Assembly (NCBI GenBank): GCA_052034255.1
Contig: JBPOIU010000019.1
Coordinates: 8,509 to 72,508, forward strand
Direction: 5' to 3'
Source: JADJEK01 sp052034255
Lineage (GTDB): Bacteria > Planctomycetota > B15-G4 > JADJEK01
Length of the DNA: 64,000 bases
This document shows positions 11,292 through 20,110 of this stretch, piece by piece (positions within the stretch are counted from its first letter, which is position 1; each line of letters opens with the position of its first letter). The notes under the pieces were generated by a model. It was not told the origin of the DNA. It was given only the letters and a program-made list of their open reading frames with translations, and did no database searches. The position numbers and the translations under genes are program-made.

Positions 11292-11744
11292 ATGAACGTC
11301 GATTCCTACTCTCCCGAACCCGGGTCCGATGTCGCGATCGGCGACGGTGAAGCGCACGTCCATTCGTTCCGCTTGCGCGGTTGGCGCTGGACGCTCGGCG
11401 TGCGCGATCCCGAAGTCCTGCGCGGCCGCATCCACTTGACGACGCGGCGCTTCGTCGTCGGCATCTCCCGTCCCGAAGGCGACCAAGTCGTCAGCGTGCC
11501 GTGGAGCGACGTGATCGAGTTCGAATCGATCGAAGGCACGCGCGCGCTCGAAACGCTGCTCGGCGCCGAGGGGCACATGCTGCACGCGGTCACGAAGCAA
11601 CCGCTGCTCGTCGAGCCCGATCAGGTGTTCTTGTTCGAGGTCGAACCGACGTCGGGCGCGCAGTCGGCGCAACGACCCGAGCATTGCGCACGCTTCATCG
11701 ACATCACGGACGACCTCATGGTCGACGCGTTCGGCGAAGGGTGA
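11292..11744 (+). CDS. Conserved-looking cytosolic protein of unknown function
   Basis: A 150-residue protein with no export signal or membrane segment. The middle (about 25-110) alternates short beta-strands and turns (RLRGWRWTLGV, RIHLTTRRFVVGI, VVSVPWSDVIEFESIEG, FLFEVEP), a layout reminiscent of PH/GRAM-type lipid- or protein-binding folds, but no family is recognised. It is a single gene with a -10-like element just upstream, divergent from the propeller-monooxygenase operon and convergent with the ABC operon. There are no cysteine pairs or catalytic signatures. Confidence 0.6.
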   Translation: MNVDSYSPEPGSDVAIGDGEAHVHSFRLRGWRWTLGVRDPEVLRGRIHLTTRRFVVGISRPEGDQVVSVPWSDVIEFESIEGTRALETLLGAEGHMLHAVTKQPLLVEPDQVFLFEVEPTSGAQSAQRPEHCARFIDITDDLMVDAFGEG

Positions 11745-11783
11745 TTTCACGACGCCACGCCGCGTGAACCCGCACGGCCGTGT

Positions 11784-12542
11784 TCACACTTTGCGTTCCA
11801 CTCCGAGGATCTTGAAGATCGCGTGCTTGCGGTCGCGGAACTCGTCGGTGTCGCAGTCGCGCGGGCGCGCCATCGGATTGTCGATGACGGAATGGATCGT
11901 CGCCGGACGGCGCGTCATGACCGCGACGCGGTCGGCGAGCTCGAGCGCTTCTTCGACGTCGTGCGTGACGAGGATGCAAGTCTTCTTCGTCTCGCGCCAG
12001 ATGCGCACGATCTCGCGCCGCATCTCGATGCGCGTGAACGCGTCGAGCGCGCCGAACGGCTCGTCGAGGTAGAGCACGTCGGGATCGACGGCGAGCGCGC
12101 GCGCGAACTCGACGCGTTGCTTCATGCCGCCCGAGAGCTCGGCCGGGAACGACTTCTCGAAGCCTTCGAGCCCGACCAGCCGGATGAACTTCATCACGTG
12201 CTCGTGCTTCTTCTCGAAGTCGGGCTCGTCGACGCCGAAGCCGATGTTGTCCCACACCGACATCCACGGAAAGATCCCGGTCTCCTGGAAGACGAACACG
12301 CGCTTCTTCGTCGGCTGGTCGACCTCGACGCCGTCGATCTGGATCGACCCGCGCGTGATGTGCTCGAACGCGGCCATGCAGTTCAGCAGCGTCGACTTGC
12401 CGCAACCCGACGGCCCGACGATCGCGAGGAACTCACCTTCGCGGACTTCGAGGTTCACGCCGTCGAGCACGTGGACGTCGCCCTTCTTCGTGCCGAAGGT
12501 CTTGTAGACGTCGCGGACCTGGATCTTCGTCGCCGCCGTCAT
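11784..12542 (-). CDS. ABC transporter ATPase, nitrate/sulfonate/taurine type
   Basis: A 252-residue ABC ATPase of the NrtD/SsuB/TauB branch. All functional motifs are intact: Walker A GPSGCGKST (43-51), Q-loop Gln86, signature LSGGMKQ (136-142), Walker B VLYLDEP (156-162) and the switch His in THDVEEAL. It powers the importer formed with the permease and binding protein encoded just upstream. Its ATG at 12542 overlaps the permease stop (ATGA), so translation is coupled. The extra C-terminal piece of about 20 residues (DEFRDRKHAIFKIL) is short; there is no fused binding-protein domain like that of NrtC. The substrate cannot be told from this subunit. Confidence 0.93.
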   Translation of the reverse strand: MTAATKIQVRDVYKTFGTKKGDVHVLDGVNLEVREGEFLAIVGPSGCGKSTLLNCMAAFEHITRGSIQIDGVEVDQPTKKRVFVFQETGIFPWMSVWDNIGFGVDEPDFEKKHEHVMKFIRLVGLEGFEKSFPAELSGGMKQRVEFARALAVDPDVLYLDEPFGALDAFTRIEMRREIVRIWRETKKTCILVTHDVEEALELADRVAVMTRRPATIHSVIDNPMARPRDCDTDEFRDRKHAIFKILGVERKV

Positions 12543-13414
12543 CGCTGGTCCACTCCACGGCGCGCGAGCGTCGACGCCGTGATGCTCGAAATGCCGTAGT
12601 CGAGCGCGAGCCCGATCAGCCCGATGATCACCATCGCCGCGGTCACCCAGTCCATGCGCAACATGTTGCGCGCATCGTTGACCTGGAAACCCAAGCCGGT
12701 CGAGACGCCGAGCATCTCCGCCGCGACGACGACGACCCAGGCGATGCCGAGCGCGAGCCGCAACCCGGTGAGGATCTGCGGCATCGCCGCCGGCAGGATC
12801 ACGCGGCGGAACAGATCGAGCCCCGTGACGCCGAAGTTCGCTGCCGAACGCAGGAACTTGCGTTCGATGGTCGCGACCGCGGCGGTGGTCGCGGTGACGA
12901 TCGGGAAGAACGACGACAGGAAGATCAGGAAGATCGCGGACTTGTCACTGGCATCGATCAGCCAGTTCGAGCCGCCGAACATCGTCACCGCGATCGCCAA
13001 CCAGGCGATCGGCGAGATCGGACGCAGCCCCTGGACGACCGGGTTGAACAGCTTTCGCGTCAGCGGATACCAACCCATCAGGATGCCGAGCGGGATGCCG
13101 ACGGCCGCGGCGATCGCGAAGCCCCACGCCACGCGGAACACCGACGCGACGACGTTCTTCCACAGCACGCCCTGCTCGAGGACTTCCACGAGCGCGAACC
13201 ACGTCTGCGCGGGCGTCGGGATGTCGCTGATCTTGTTGCCCAGCGTGACGAGGTGCCACGCGAGGATGAACACGAGCCAGCCGATCGCGCCGTAGCCGAG
13301 CTTCGAGGACCACGCCGACTTGTCGGCGCGGGCCGCCGCTTCGATGTTCTTGGCGACTTCGATCCCGGCACGCGTTCCGGTGGCCACGGCGATTTGCGTT
13401 CGCACGTCGTTCAT
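12539..13414 (-). CDS. ABC transporter permease, nitrate/sulfonate/taurine type
   Basis: A 291-residue inner-membrane permease of the BPD_transp_1 family (NrtB/SsuC/TauC-like), with about six membrane segments, the first near residues 42-60 (GAIGWLVFILAWHLV). The EAA-type loop that contacts the ATPase is visible as NFGVTGLDLFRRVILPAAMPQILTG-like sequence near residues 200-225. The start at 13414 overlaps the stop of the binding-protein gene (ATGA), and its own stop overlaps the ATPase start, giving a tightly coupled A-B-D operon. An upstream open extension in the same frame lies inside the binding-protein gene and is not part of this protein. Confidence 0.92.
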   Translation of the reverse strand: MNDVRTQIAVATGTRAGIEVAKNIEAAARADKSAWSSKLGYGAIGWLVFILAWHLVTLGNKISDIPTPAQTWFALVEVLEQGVLWKNVVASVFRVAWGFAIAAAVGIPLGILMGWYPLTRKLFNPVVQGLRPISPIAWLAIAVTMFGGSNWLIDASDKSAIFLIFLSSFFPIVTATTAAVATIERKFLRSAANFGVTGLDLFRRVILPAAMPQILTGLRLALGIAWVVVVAAEMLGVSTGLGFQVNDARNMLRMDWVTAAMVIIGLIGLALDYGISSITASTLARRGVDQR

Positions 13415-14625
13415 TTGCCCGCTCCTTGCTCCGCTGGCGCCTGCAACGGCATCGCTCGCACGTCGCCGAGTTGAAAGCGCGGATCGCAGTAGTCCTCGAA
13501 CGTGAACGGGTCGTCCTTCGTGACCGGGCGATCGGCGAAGTACCCGAGCTTCTCGGCGTAGTGCTGGATCTCCTCGAGCTCGGCCCGGACGAGGTTCAGG
13601 TTCGTGTACTTCACGCGGTCGGGCGGCTTGCTGAGCACGAACTTCAACAGCTCGGGGTCCTGGTTGTAGTGCTCCTTGCGCGCGGCGATCAGCGCGGCCT
13701 GCATGCGGGACGTCCGTCCGAATCCGTCGGGGATCACGACGTTGGAGTCGTCGTTCGCCGGCAGCCCACCCGCCGCCGCCTGCTCCGCGGTCATCACGCC
13801 GGCCATCAACCGTTCGTCCCCGCTGTCGATCCACATGCCCGAGGCGCGAATGCCCGACACGAGTTCTTGCACCAGCGCGGGCTTCGTATCGATCAGGTCC
13901 TGAGTGACCACCAGCACGCACGAGATGAAGTTCGGCCACACGTCTTTCGTGAAGTAGAGCACGCGCCCGAAACCGTCGACTTGCGCCTTGGCCGCGAACG
14001 GCTCGCCGATGATGTACGCGTCGACTTCACCGGCCTTCAGCACGCCGGGATGCTCGGGGGGCGGATATTCGACGAGGGTCACGTCGTCGTCCTTCATGCC
14101 GAATTGCTCGATCAGCTTCTGGATCAGGATGCGCTGATTCGAGAACCGGCTCGGGATCGCGATCTTCTTGCCCTTCAGATCCGCGAACGTGTGATACGGC
14201 GAATCGGTCCGCACGATGATCGTCGTGCCGTCACGATGGCCCAGGTGGACGATCTTGACCGGCCGCTTGCCGGTGCGCGCGACTTTCATCGCGAGGGGCG
14301 CGAGGATGAACGCGGCGTCGAGGTTCTTCGCGTTGATGTCTTCGATGACCGACGGGAAGCTCGTGTACCGCTTCGATTGGAACAGGGTGCCGCCGCTGGA
14401 GTGCTTGGTGACCCAACTGGTCACCGGACAGGTGAGGTGTCACGTCACCGGAAGGTGAGCGACCGTCAGGGTCTCGCGGACGGTCTCGACGACCGCACCG
14501 CTCGCCGATTCCGTGCGTTGCGTGGCTTTCTTCTCGAACCAGCCCAGGTTCATCGTGCCGTGGGCGACGAGGAGGCCACCGAGCACGGTGAACGTGCCGA
14601 ACATCAGCTTCAGCGCTTGGCTCAT
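13411..14625 (-). CDS. ABC transporter substrate-binding protein with an in-frame UGA, candidate selenoprotein
   Basis: Read through a UGA at 14440-14442, this frame encodes 404 residues. Residues 1-61 carry an N-terminal membrane/export segment (about 7-27) and end in LTVAHLPVT. Residue 62 is the UGA, and the frame continues HLTCPVTSWVT into a full NMT1/NrtA-like binding protein. Nothing else interrupts the frame. Without read-through the downstream part has no signal peptide and lacks the first strand of the fold, so it could not work as a periplasmic binding protein. The UGA sits four residues before Cys66 (U-H-L-T-C) and is followed at the right distance by a perfect hairpin (see 14407-14425), as expected for selenocysteine insertion. 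Alternatives are a sequencing error at one base (TGC or TGT to TGA) or a recent nonsense mutation. The gene leads a coupled operon with the permease and ATPase. A TAGTCT-CC element lies about 66 bases upstream of the ATG. Confidence 0.7.
14407..14425 (-). promoter_or_regulatory. SECIS-like hairpin downstream of the in-frame UGA
   Basis: On the coding (minus) strand, the 15th to 33rd bases after the UGA form a perfect 7-base-pair stem (GGTGACC with GGTCACC) closed by the five-base loop AGTTG. The loop begins 22 bases after the UGA and has G as its second base. Bacterial SECIS elements are described as a short stem-loop inside the coding sequence, with the apical loop roughly 16-37 bases from the UGA and a G among the first two loop bases; this hairpin satisfies these rules. 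It could also arise by chance from the repeated PVT codons. Confidence 0.55.
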
Positions 14626-14747
14626 GGCGTTCCAGGTTCCGACGCTGCCGACGCTCGAACGAGCGCCGCTCGAGCGTCGCCGAAGTCCCGGAGACTACCT
14701 CAGAAAACGTCCAGCGGGCGTGGTTCTTTTGGCGCCATATGCGTTGC

Positions 14748-17700
14748 CTATGGTGGACAGATCGTGAGCTGGAGCCCGTTCGAGAACGCCACGCCCTGGG
14801 CTTGATTCGCGTCCGGCGCCGCGGTCTGGACGAACAACGACAAACCGGCGATGCCCGGGTCGTTCGGCAACTGCAGCTCGAACCCCGATTCGCCCTCGAT
14901 CACGGGCAACACGATGAGCCCGATGAAGCCGACCGGCCCGACCAGCAATTGCCCGCCGTAGAACGGCGTGGCGCCCGCGGTCGTCGACAAGAACATGCCG
15001 GCCACAGCCGCTCCGCCGAGGTTGAACGCCTCGACCTCGAACAACCCACCCACGCGCGGATCCCCGTTGCCGACCAAGCCGAGCGTATGGCTCGGCGCCG
15101 CCACGAGTCCGAACGTGGTGAATCCGCATCCCGCCGGACACGATCCGCCGCCCGTCGGCACTTGCGCGTACGTGAGGATCAACCGCGGCGGTTGCCCCGA
15201 CGCGACGTTGCGCGCGCTGCGCCATTGCGGGAAGACCGTCGGTGAGCCGTCGAATACCAAGCCGACATGATTGCCCGGGAGCCAGTCGGGTCGATCGACG
15301 ACCGCTTGCACCAACGCCGCCAAGTCGGGTGTCGCGTACGTCGCACCGGGCAGCCACGTCGGGAACGTGTAACTGATCTGCTCGCTGGTCCAGGGCGCGA
15401 GTTGCGTGAGGGGCGTACTCGATCCGGCGACGAACGCCGGAGCGTCACCGACATCGAACGCGCGCACGATCGCCTGCGGCGCTCCGTCTTGCTGTGCGCC
15501 CGCGACGAACTCGATCTTGGCCGACAGGATCGTCGCGCCGCTCGGCACGTTCAGCGCGAACCGCGCGCCGAGCTGCAACGGACTGAGCGTCGGTTGCTTG
15601 CCGACGCGCACGGTCGCCGGATCGGCGGCGTCGGCGTGTACGACACCGCTCGCGCTCTCGTATTGCGCGAGATCGGCGATCGCCGCGACCGGCACGTTCA
15701 GCGTCGTCGACGGCAGCAGCTGATACCGAGCGGTCAAATGCAGAGCGCCCTGCGGCGCGGTCACCGCATGCTGTCGCGCTCCACCGTCGCTCCAGCATTG
15801 GAAGGCGTACGCCTGCCCGCCGACCATCGCGATCGCCGGGGCCTCGACGACGTGCGTGAAGCCGACGAGGCTCTCGAGCGCGGTCGGCGTCGGCGTGTTC
15901 TCCGCGTCGACCAGCAGCGGCAGACCGAATGGCTCGGTCTGGAGTCCCAACGCCGAATGTTCGGGCTCGAGTTCGACCTCGGTGGTCGTCGTGAGTCCGT
16001 CCGCGTCGGTGACGGTCAGCCGGATCACGTAATGGGTGTCATCGGGACCATGCCCCGTCGCCGGCACGGTGAACTGACCCTGCGTCACGCCGGTCAGCGG
16101 CCCGAGGAACGGATGCTCGTGCTCGTGGTGATGCAGCATGACCTTCCACGAGAACGCGCTCGCGGGCAGCGTGCCGTCCTCGGCGTCGGTCGCGCTTCCG
16201 AGGAAGCGGATCGTGTCACCCGCAGCGTACGGCTGGCCCGGCAGCGGCGCGACGATCGACGGTACGGGCGGTGTCCCGACCGCGACGACGATCGGAGCCG
16301 ACAGCGTCGTCGCGCTGCCGTCGCTGACCGCCAGTTGCGCGATCTTCAGGCCGTTCGCCGCGTAGGTGTGCAGCGGCTGCGGCAGGTTCGACGTGCCGCC
16401 GTCCCCGAACGTCCACGCATAGCTGAGCGGTTGCGGGCCGGCGTCGGGATCGAACGTCCCGGCGCTCGAGAATTGCACGGCCTGCGGTGCGGGCCCGCTG
16501 CCGCTCGCCGCGGACGCGAACACGACGGGAGCCGCGTTGCCGCCGCCCAACGCGCGGATGCGGTACAGCGCCGAGGCGTCGTTCCAACTGCCGATCGCGC
16601 CGCCGAACGTCAGGTAGTACAGCGCGCCATCCGGCCCGACGCGCATGTCGACGATCGTCCCGGCGTACGGCGGGTACAGGAACAACGGATCGGCGACGAC
16701 GTCGCCGTTCGCGTCGAACACGAGCCGGCGCATCCAGCGATTGACGAAGTCGCCGACGTAGAGGCAATCGCGGTAGCCGGCAGGGAATTGCGCCGCGCGC
16801 ACGCGCGGCCCCATCGTGATCGAGCCCTGCGGCACGAGCAGGTAGTACTCGGGATCGATGTGCTGATACGCGAAGTGCGGCTTCGCGAATCCTGAGCAAT
16901 CGGCGAGGAAGCACTCGTCGGCTTCGGAATCCGGCCAGCCGAAGTTCGCGGCCGGCTGGACCAGGTTCGCTTCCTCCCACGACGTGAGATTGTTGCCGCC
17001 GACGTCGCCGATCCACATCTGCCCGGTCCGCGGATCGACGCTCGAGCGAAACGGATTGCGCAGACCGTAGGCGAAGATCGCCGGCTTCGCGCCCGACGCT
17101 CCGACGAACGGATTGTCCGAAGGAACCGACCCGTCGTCGTTCAGGCGCAGCAGCTTGCCGTCGAACGCCGTCAGATCCTGTGCGCGCGTGGCGACGAAGT
17201 TGTCGCCGACGGTCACGTAGAGCTTGCCGTCCGCGCCGAACGCGAGCGCGCCGCCGTGATGGAAATCCGACGCCAGATGGTCGTTCTGCCAGATCAGCGT
17301 CTCGCTGAGCGGATCGACGCTCGCGCCCTGCACCGTGAACCGCGCGACCCGGTCGCGCGGTTCGGAGGTCGTGTAGAACGCGTAGAGGTAGCCGTTCGTC
17401 ACGAACTGCGGATGCGCCGCGAGGCCGACCAATCCGCGCTCGCCGTTCGTCGTGTCGACGGCGATCTGCGCGAGCGGCGCCGCTTGCAGTTGGCCGTTCG
17501 CGTAGACCTTGATCGCTCCACCGCGTTCACCGATCAGCAGCCGGCCGTCGGGCAGGAACTCGAGTACGGTCGGCTCGTTCAGGTTCGTCACCAATTGCGT
17601 GCGCTCGAACCCCGGCGGCAACCCGGTGTTCGAGACGACGGCAGTATGCGTCGCGTTCACCGCCCCGGACATCCACGTCGCCATCGCCGGCCCGCTGGCG

Positions 17701-18557
17701 ATCGTGCCGGAGGGTGCGTTCGCGCCGCTCGTGTCGTGCGCGACGGTGCCGACACCCTCTTCGAGGCGATACGAACCGACGAGCCCCGGCGTCAGCGGCA
17801 ACAGCACGCGATCGAGAGCTTCGAGCACTTGCACATGCGAGCGCGCGACGCTCCAGATGCGGATCTCGTCGATGAAGCCGTTGAAGGCCGGGAACTGCGG
17901 CAGGTCGTGTTTCGCCGCGCCGATGACCAGGAAGCGCCCGAGAGCATCCTGCGCGCCGACGACGCCGCCGTCCGGATACGAGAGGTCCGCGGTCGACGCT
18001 CCCGCCATGCTGTGCACGTCGAGCGCGCCGTCGACGTAGATCGCCTTCTCGCCACTGTCGCGCTCACGGACCACGGCGACGTGGTGCCACGCGCCATCGA
18101 GCACCAGCGTGTTGCCTTCCAACGTGTGCTCGTTGTCCGTCGCCGTTTGGCCACGCCCCGTGCCGAAGCGCACGAAGCCACCGGCGATCGACACCCCGAA
18201 GTCGGCGTCGCTGCCGCCGAGGATGTCGCGGTCGACGACGACGTTGCCGTTCATCCACGCGTTCGTCAGCAGATCGACGTCGCCCCCTGCGTTCGCGGTC
18301 GGGTTGTCGGCGAGGTTGCCCTTCACCCAAAACTCGATCGTGAAGTCCCCGGCGCCGACGTCGATCGGCGTGTTCCCCGCGCTGCCCGCGACGTCGTCGT
18401 CGACCGGAATCTTGATGCGATCCCGTTGCGCGGTACCGGTGCCGAAGAAGCGGATCGAGAACGACGATGCGGACGATTGGGCCCACGAATCGCTCGCGCA
18501 GCAAAGCGCGAGCACCGCGACCGCAACCGACCTGCCGGCAGACAGGCCGAACGACAT
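14748..18557 (-). CDS. Large secreted LamG / glucose-sorbosone dehydrogenase / PKD / DNRLRE protein
   Basis: A 1269-residue exported protein. The start at 18557 has GGAG seven bases upstream and begins a clear signal peptide (about 1-27, ending SWAQ). Domains in order: a LamG/concanavalin-like jelly roll (about 40-230, FTIEFWVKG, HHVAVVRER, GFIDEIRIWS); a glucose/sorbosone dehydrogenase-type six-bladed propeller (about 310-670, VTNLNEPTVLEFLPDGRLLIGER, FHHGGALAFG, YGLRNPFRS); a PKD domain (about 685-770, FDPDAG, WTFGDGG) and a second Ig-like segment; a DNRLRE-like domain (about 985-1150); and a C-terminal Gly-rich beta domain (about 1150-1269). The propeller is probably PQQ/Ca-dependent sugar oxidase-like or simply a binding scaffold. 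The final domain resembles the end of the peroxidase at 31.3 kb. Confidence 0.85.
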   Translation of the reverse strand: MSFGLSAGRSVAVAVLALCCASDSWAQSSASSFSIRFFGTGTAQRDRIKIPVDDDVAGSAGNTPIDVGAGDFTIEFWVKGNLADNPTANAGGDVDLLTNAWMNGNVVVDRDILGGSDADFGVSIAGGFVRFGTGRGQTATDNEHTLEGNTLVLDGAWHHVAVVRERDSGEKAIYVDGALDVHSMAGASTADLSYPDGGVVGAQDALGRFLVIGAAKHDLPQFPAFNGFIDEIRIWSVARSHVQVLEALDRVLLPLTPGLVGSYRLEEGVGTVAHDTSGANAPSGTIASGPAMATWMSGAVNATHTAVVSNTGLPPGFERTQLVTNLNEPTVLEFLPDGRLLIGERGGAIKVYANGQLQAAPLAQIAVDTTNGERGLVGLAAHPQFVTNGYLYAFYTTSEPRDRVARFTVQGASVDPLSETLIWQNDHLASDFHHGGALAFGADGKLYVTVGDNFVATRAQDLTAFDGKLLRLNDDGSVPSDNPFVGASGAKPAIFAYGLRNPFRSSVDPRTGQMWIGDVGGNNLTSWEEANLVQPAANFGWPDSEADECFLADCSGFAKPHFAYQHIDPEYYLLVPQGSITMGPRVRAAQFPAGYRDCLYVGDFVNRWMRRLVFDANGDVVADPLFLYPPYAGTIVDMRVGPDGALYYLTFGGAIGSWNDASALYRIRALGGGNAAPVVFASAASGSGPAPQAVQFSSAGTFDPDAGPQPLSYAWTFGDGGTSNLPQPLHTYAANGLKIAQLAVSDGSATTLSAPIVVAVGTPPVPSIVAPLPGQPYAAGDTIRFLGSATDAEDGTLPASAFSWKVMLHHHEHEHPFLGPLTGVTQGQFTVPATGHGPDDTHYVIRLTVTDADGLTTTTEVELEPEHSALGLQTEPFGLPLLVDAENTPTPTALESLVGFTHVVEAPAIAMVGGQAYAFQCWSDGGARQHAVTAPQGALHLTARYQLLPSTTLNVPVAAIADLAQYESASGVVHADAADPATVRVGKQPTLSPLQLGARFALNVPSGATILSAKIEFVAGAQQDGAPQAIVRAFDVGDAPAFVAGSSTPLTQLAPWTSEQISYTFPTWLPGATYATPDLAALVQAVVDRPDWLPGNHVGLVFDGSPTVFPQWRSARNVASGQPPRLILTYAQVPTGGGSCPAGCGFTTFGLVAAPSHTLGLVGNGDPRVGGLFEVEAFNLGGAAVAGMFLSTTAGATPFYGGQLLVGPVGFIGLIVLPVIEGESGFELQLPNDPGIAGLSLFVQTAAPDANQAQGVAFSNGLQLTICPP

Positions 18558-18788
18558 GGGGAACTCCAGGGGCGGGATACTGGAAGCGAACGGCCTGCGG
18601 GTCGAGTGCGGGCCGTTCGCCACGAATTCCTCTCGGAGGATGCCCGACCGTTCGCTCGCACGCCATGTGTTTCCTGCGGCGATCTGCGACCGCAGATCCA
18701 TCGAAGCCGAGTGCCATGCTCACGGCCCCGCGCGCCGTGCGCGGATCGAGCGATTCGAGCCCACGCGCCCCGCCGAATTTTCCCCGAA

Positions 18789-20057
18789 TCAGGGGATCTC
18801 GACGAAGGTGTCGGTGCCAGCGCCCGTCGCGACCGTGGATTCACCACCGACGACTACCTGGAAGAACGTGACTTCGTCGTCGGCCTTGCCGGCCTTGATC
18901 GACAGGTTCCCCGTGACGGAGACGGCGGAGACCGACACGTCGTTCTCCCCACCACCGAGCGAAAACAGCGCGCCGCCCTCCGCGTTGGACTCGGTGAACA
19001 CGACGGTGTCCGGCGCTCCCTTGCACTTGACGACGACGTCGCCGACGACATGGAGTCGGCTCAACCACGACCATGTCGACGTCTTCGACCGAATGTCGAG
19101 CCGCAGGTCGCCACCCACTTCGGTTGGGTGGATGAACGACGTCAGCGTCTCGTCGGCGTTCGAAGTGAAACGCACGTCGTCACCGAACACGCAATGCACG
19201 ACATCCAGTTTCGCGATCGGCCCTTTCGCTGCGTTGACGCGGATCGCCTGGCTCGCCGATGAGTTCAGGAGCGAGACGCTGAGGTTTGCCGGGCCGCGCA
19301 GGTCCACCGCCGAAGCGAACGCGGCCTGGTCGATCGCGACGACCGCATTCGGGGCCGTCGCCGTGATCACGGTCGATCCAGCCACGGTCACTTCGCCGAT
19401 CTTGATCGGCGCTGGTGACGCGCCCTTGAGTCTCAGGTGTCGGCCAACCGTCACTGCCTCGACGACCGATTCCCCAACCGCAGCCGCGGCGGGTGATTTC
19501 CCGAACCTCAGATCCAAGTCGCGCCCGACCGACGTGGTCCGAACTCCGAAGTCCAAGCCGACCGCGCCGCTGTCCATTCGCACGTCTCGACCGATGTCGC
19601 ATTTGGTGACCTCGATCTCGTCCCGATCCGCACTCTTCAGCACACGCAGGTCCATGCCGATCGTCGCGTGGTGAACGTTCGCGGAGTCCGCACCGGCTCC
19701 AAGTCGCATGCGCAGACTTCGCTCCACGGCGCCGGCACAATCGAGATGATCGTCGCCACCGCCGAGGTCGACCACGACGTCTCGACCGACGCCTTGGAAC
19801 GCGACCATGTGGACACCGTTGATCGAAGTCGTCGCCGCCCCCGCAGTCACGAACCACGCGTTCGAACTCGCGACGTGGACCATGAGCACGGAGTCCGCGT
19901 CGGCCCCTCCCGTCACCAACAAGTCGCCGCTCTTGTTGACCACGGCGCTCACCTCGCCGGCATTCAAGGGAGCCGCGAGCGCAAGAAGAAGCAGTCCGAG
20001 CGAGGCGTACCGCGCGGGGCTGCGCCGCTCGCATCCAAGTTCCGTCGATCGATCCAT
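18789..20057 (-). CDS. Secreted right-handed repeat protein, paralogue B
   Basis: A 422-residue exported protein with a signal peptide (about residues 15-33, SLGLLLLALAAPLNAG) followed by about 18 repeats of roughly 20 residues with the pattern xxIGxDLRxxxGxxxDxV, probably stacked as a beta-helix or beta-roll. A VVVDLGGGDDHLD stretch near 90-105 resembles calcium-binding RTX-like turns. No catalytic residues are recognised. The ATG at 20057 is preceded by GGAGG at ideal spacing; an ATG twelve bases earlier has none. It is paralogous to the next gene throughout, most strikingly over the block ETLTSFIHPTxxxGxLRxDxRSxTSTWSWLSxL. The tandem arrangement and matching architecture indicate duplication. 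Both are probably surface proteins. Confidence 0.75.
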   Translation of the reverse strand: MDRSTELGCERRSPARYASLGLLLLALAAPLNAGEVSAVVNKSGDLLVTGGADADSVLMVHVASSNAWFVTAGAATTSINGVHMVAFQGVGRDVVVDLGGGDDHLDCAGAVERSLRMRLGAGADSANVHHATIGMDLRVLKSADRDEIEVTKCDIGRDVRMDSGAVGLDFGVRTTSVGRDLDLRFGKSPAAAAVGESVVEAVTVGRHLRLKGASPAPIKIGEVTVAGSTVITATAPNAVVAIDQAAFASAVDLRGPANLSVSLLNSSASQAIRVNAAKGPIAKLDVVHCVFGDDVRFTSNADETLTSFIHPTEVGGDLRLDIRSKTSTWSWLSRLHVVGDVVVKCKGAPDTVVFTESNAEGGALFSLGGGENDVSVSAVSVTGNLSIKAGKADDEVTFFQVVVGGESTVATGAGTDTFVEIP

Positions 20058-20110
20058 CGCCGCCTCCATGGCCGAGTGCACCGGTGCTTCAGGGCGCCAG
20101 TACGCGAAGA

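Noticed and set aside
11746..11787. Terminator between the 150-residue protein and the ABC ATPase gene
   Set aside because: Only a 6-base stem (11746-11751 with 11763-11768) and a competing palindrome around 11764-11787 overlapping the ATPase stop codon; too weak to list.
13411..14424. Binding-protein gene starting at the GTG at 14424
   Set aside because: It would lack a signal peptide and the first strand of the fold, and there is no ribosome binding site. The upstream 61 codons are in frame across the UGA and supply exactly the missing part.
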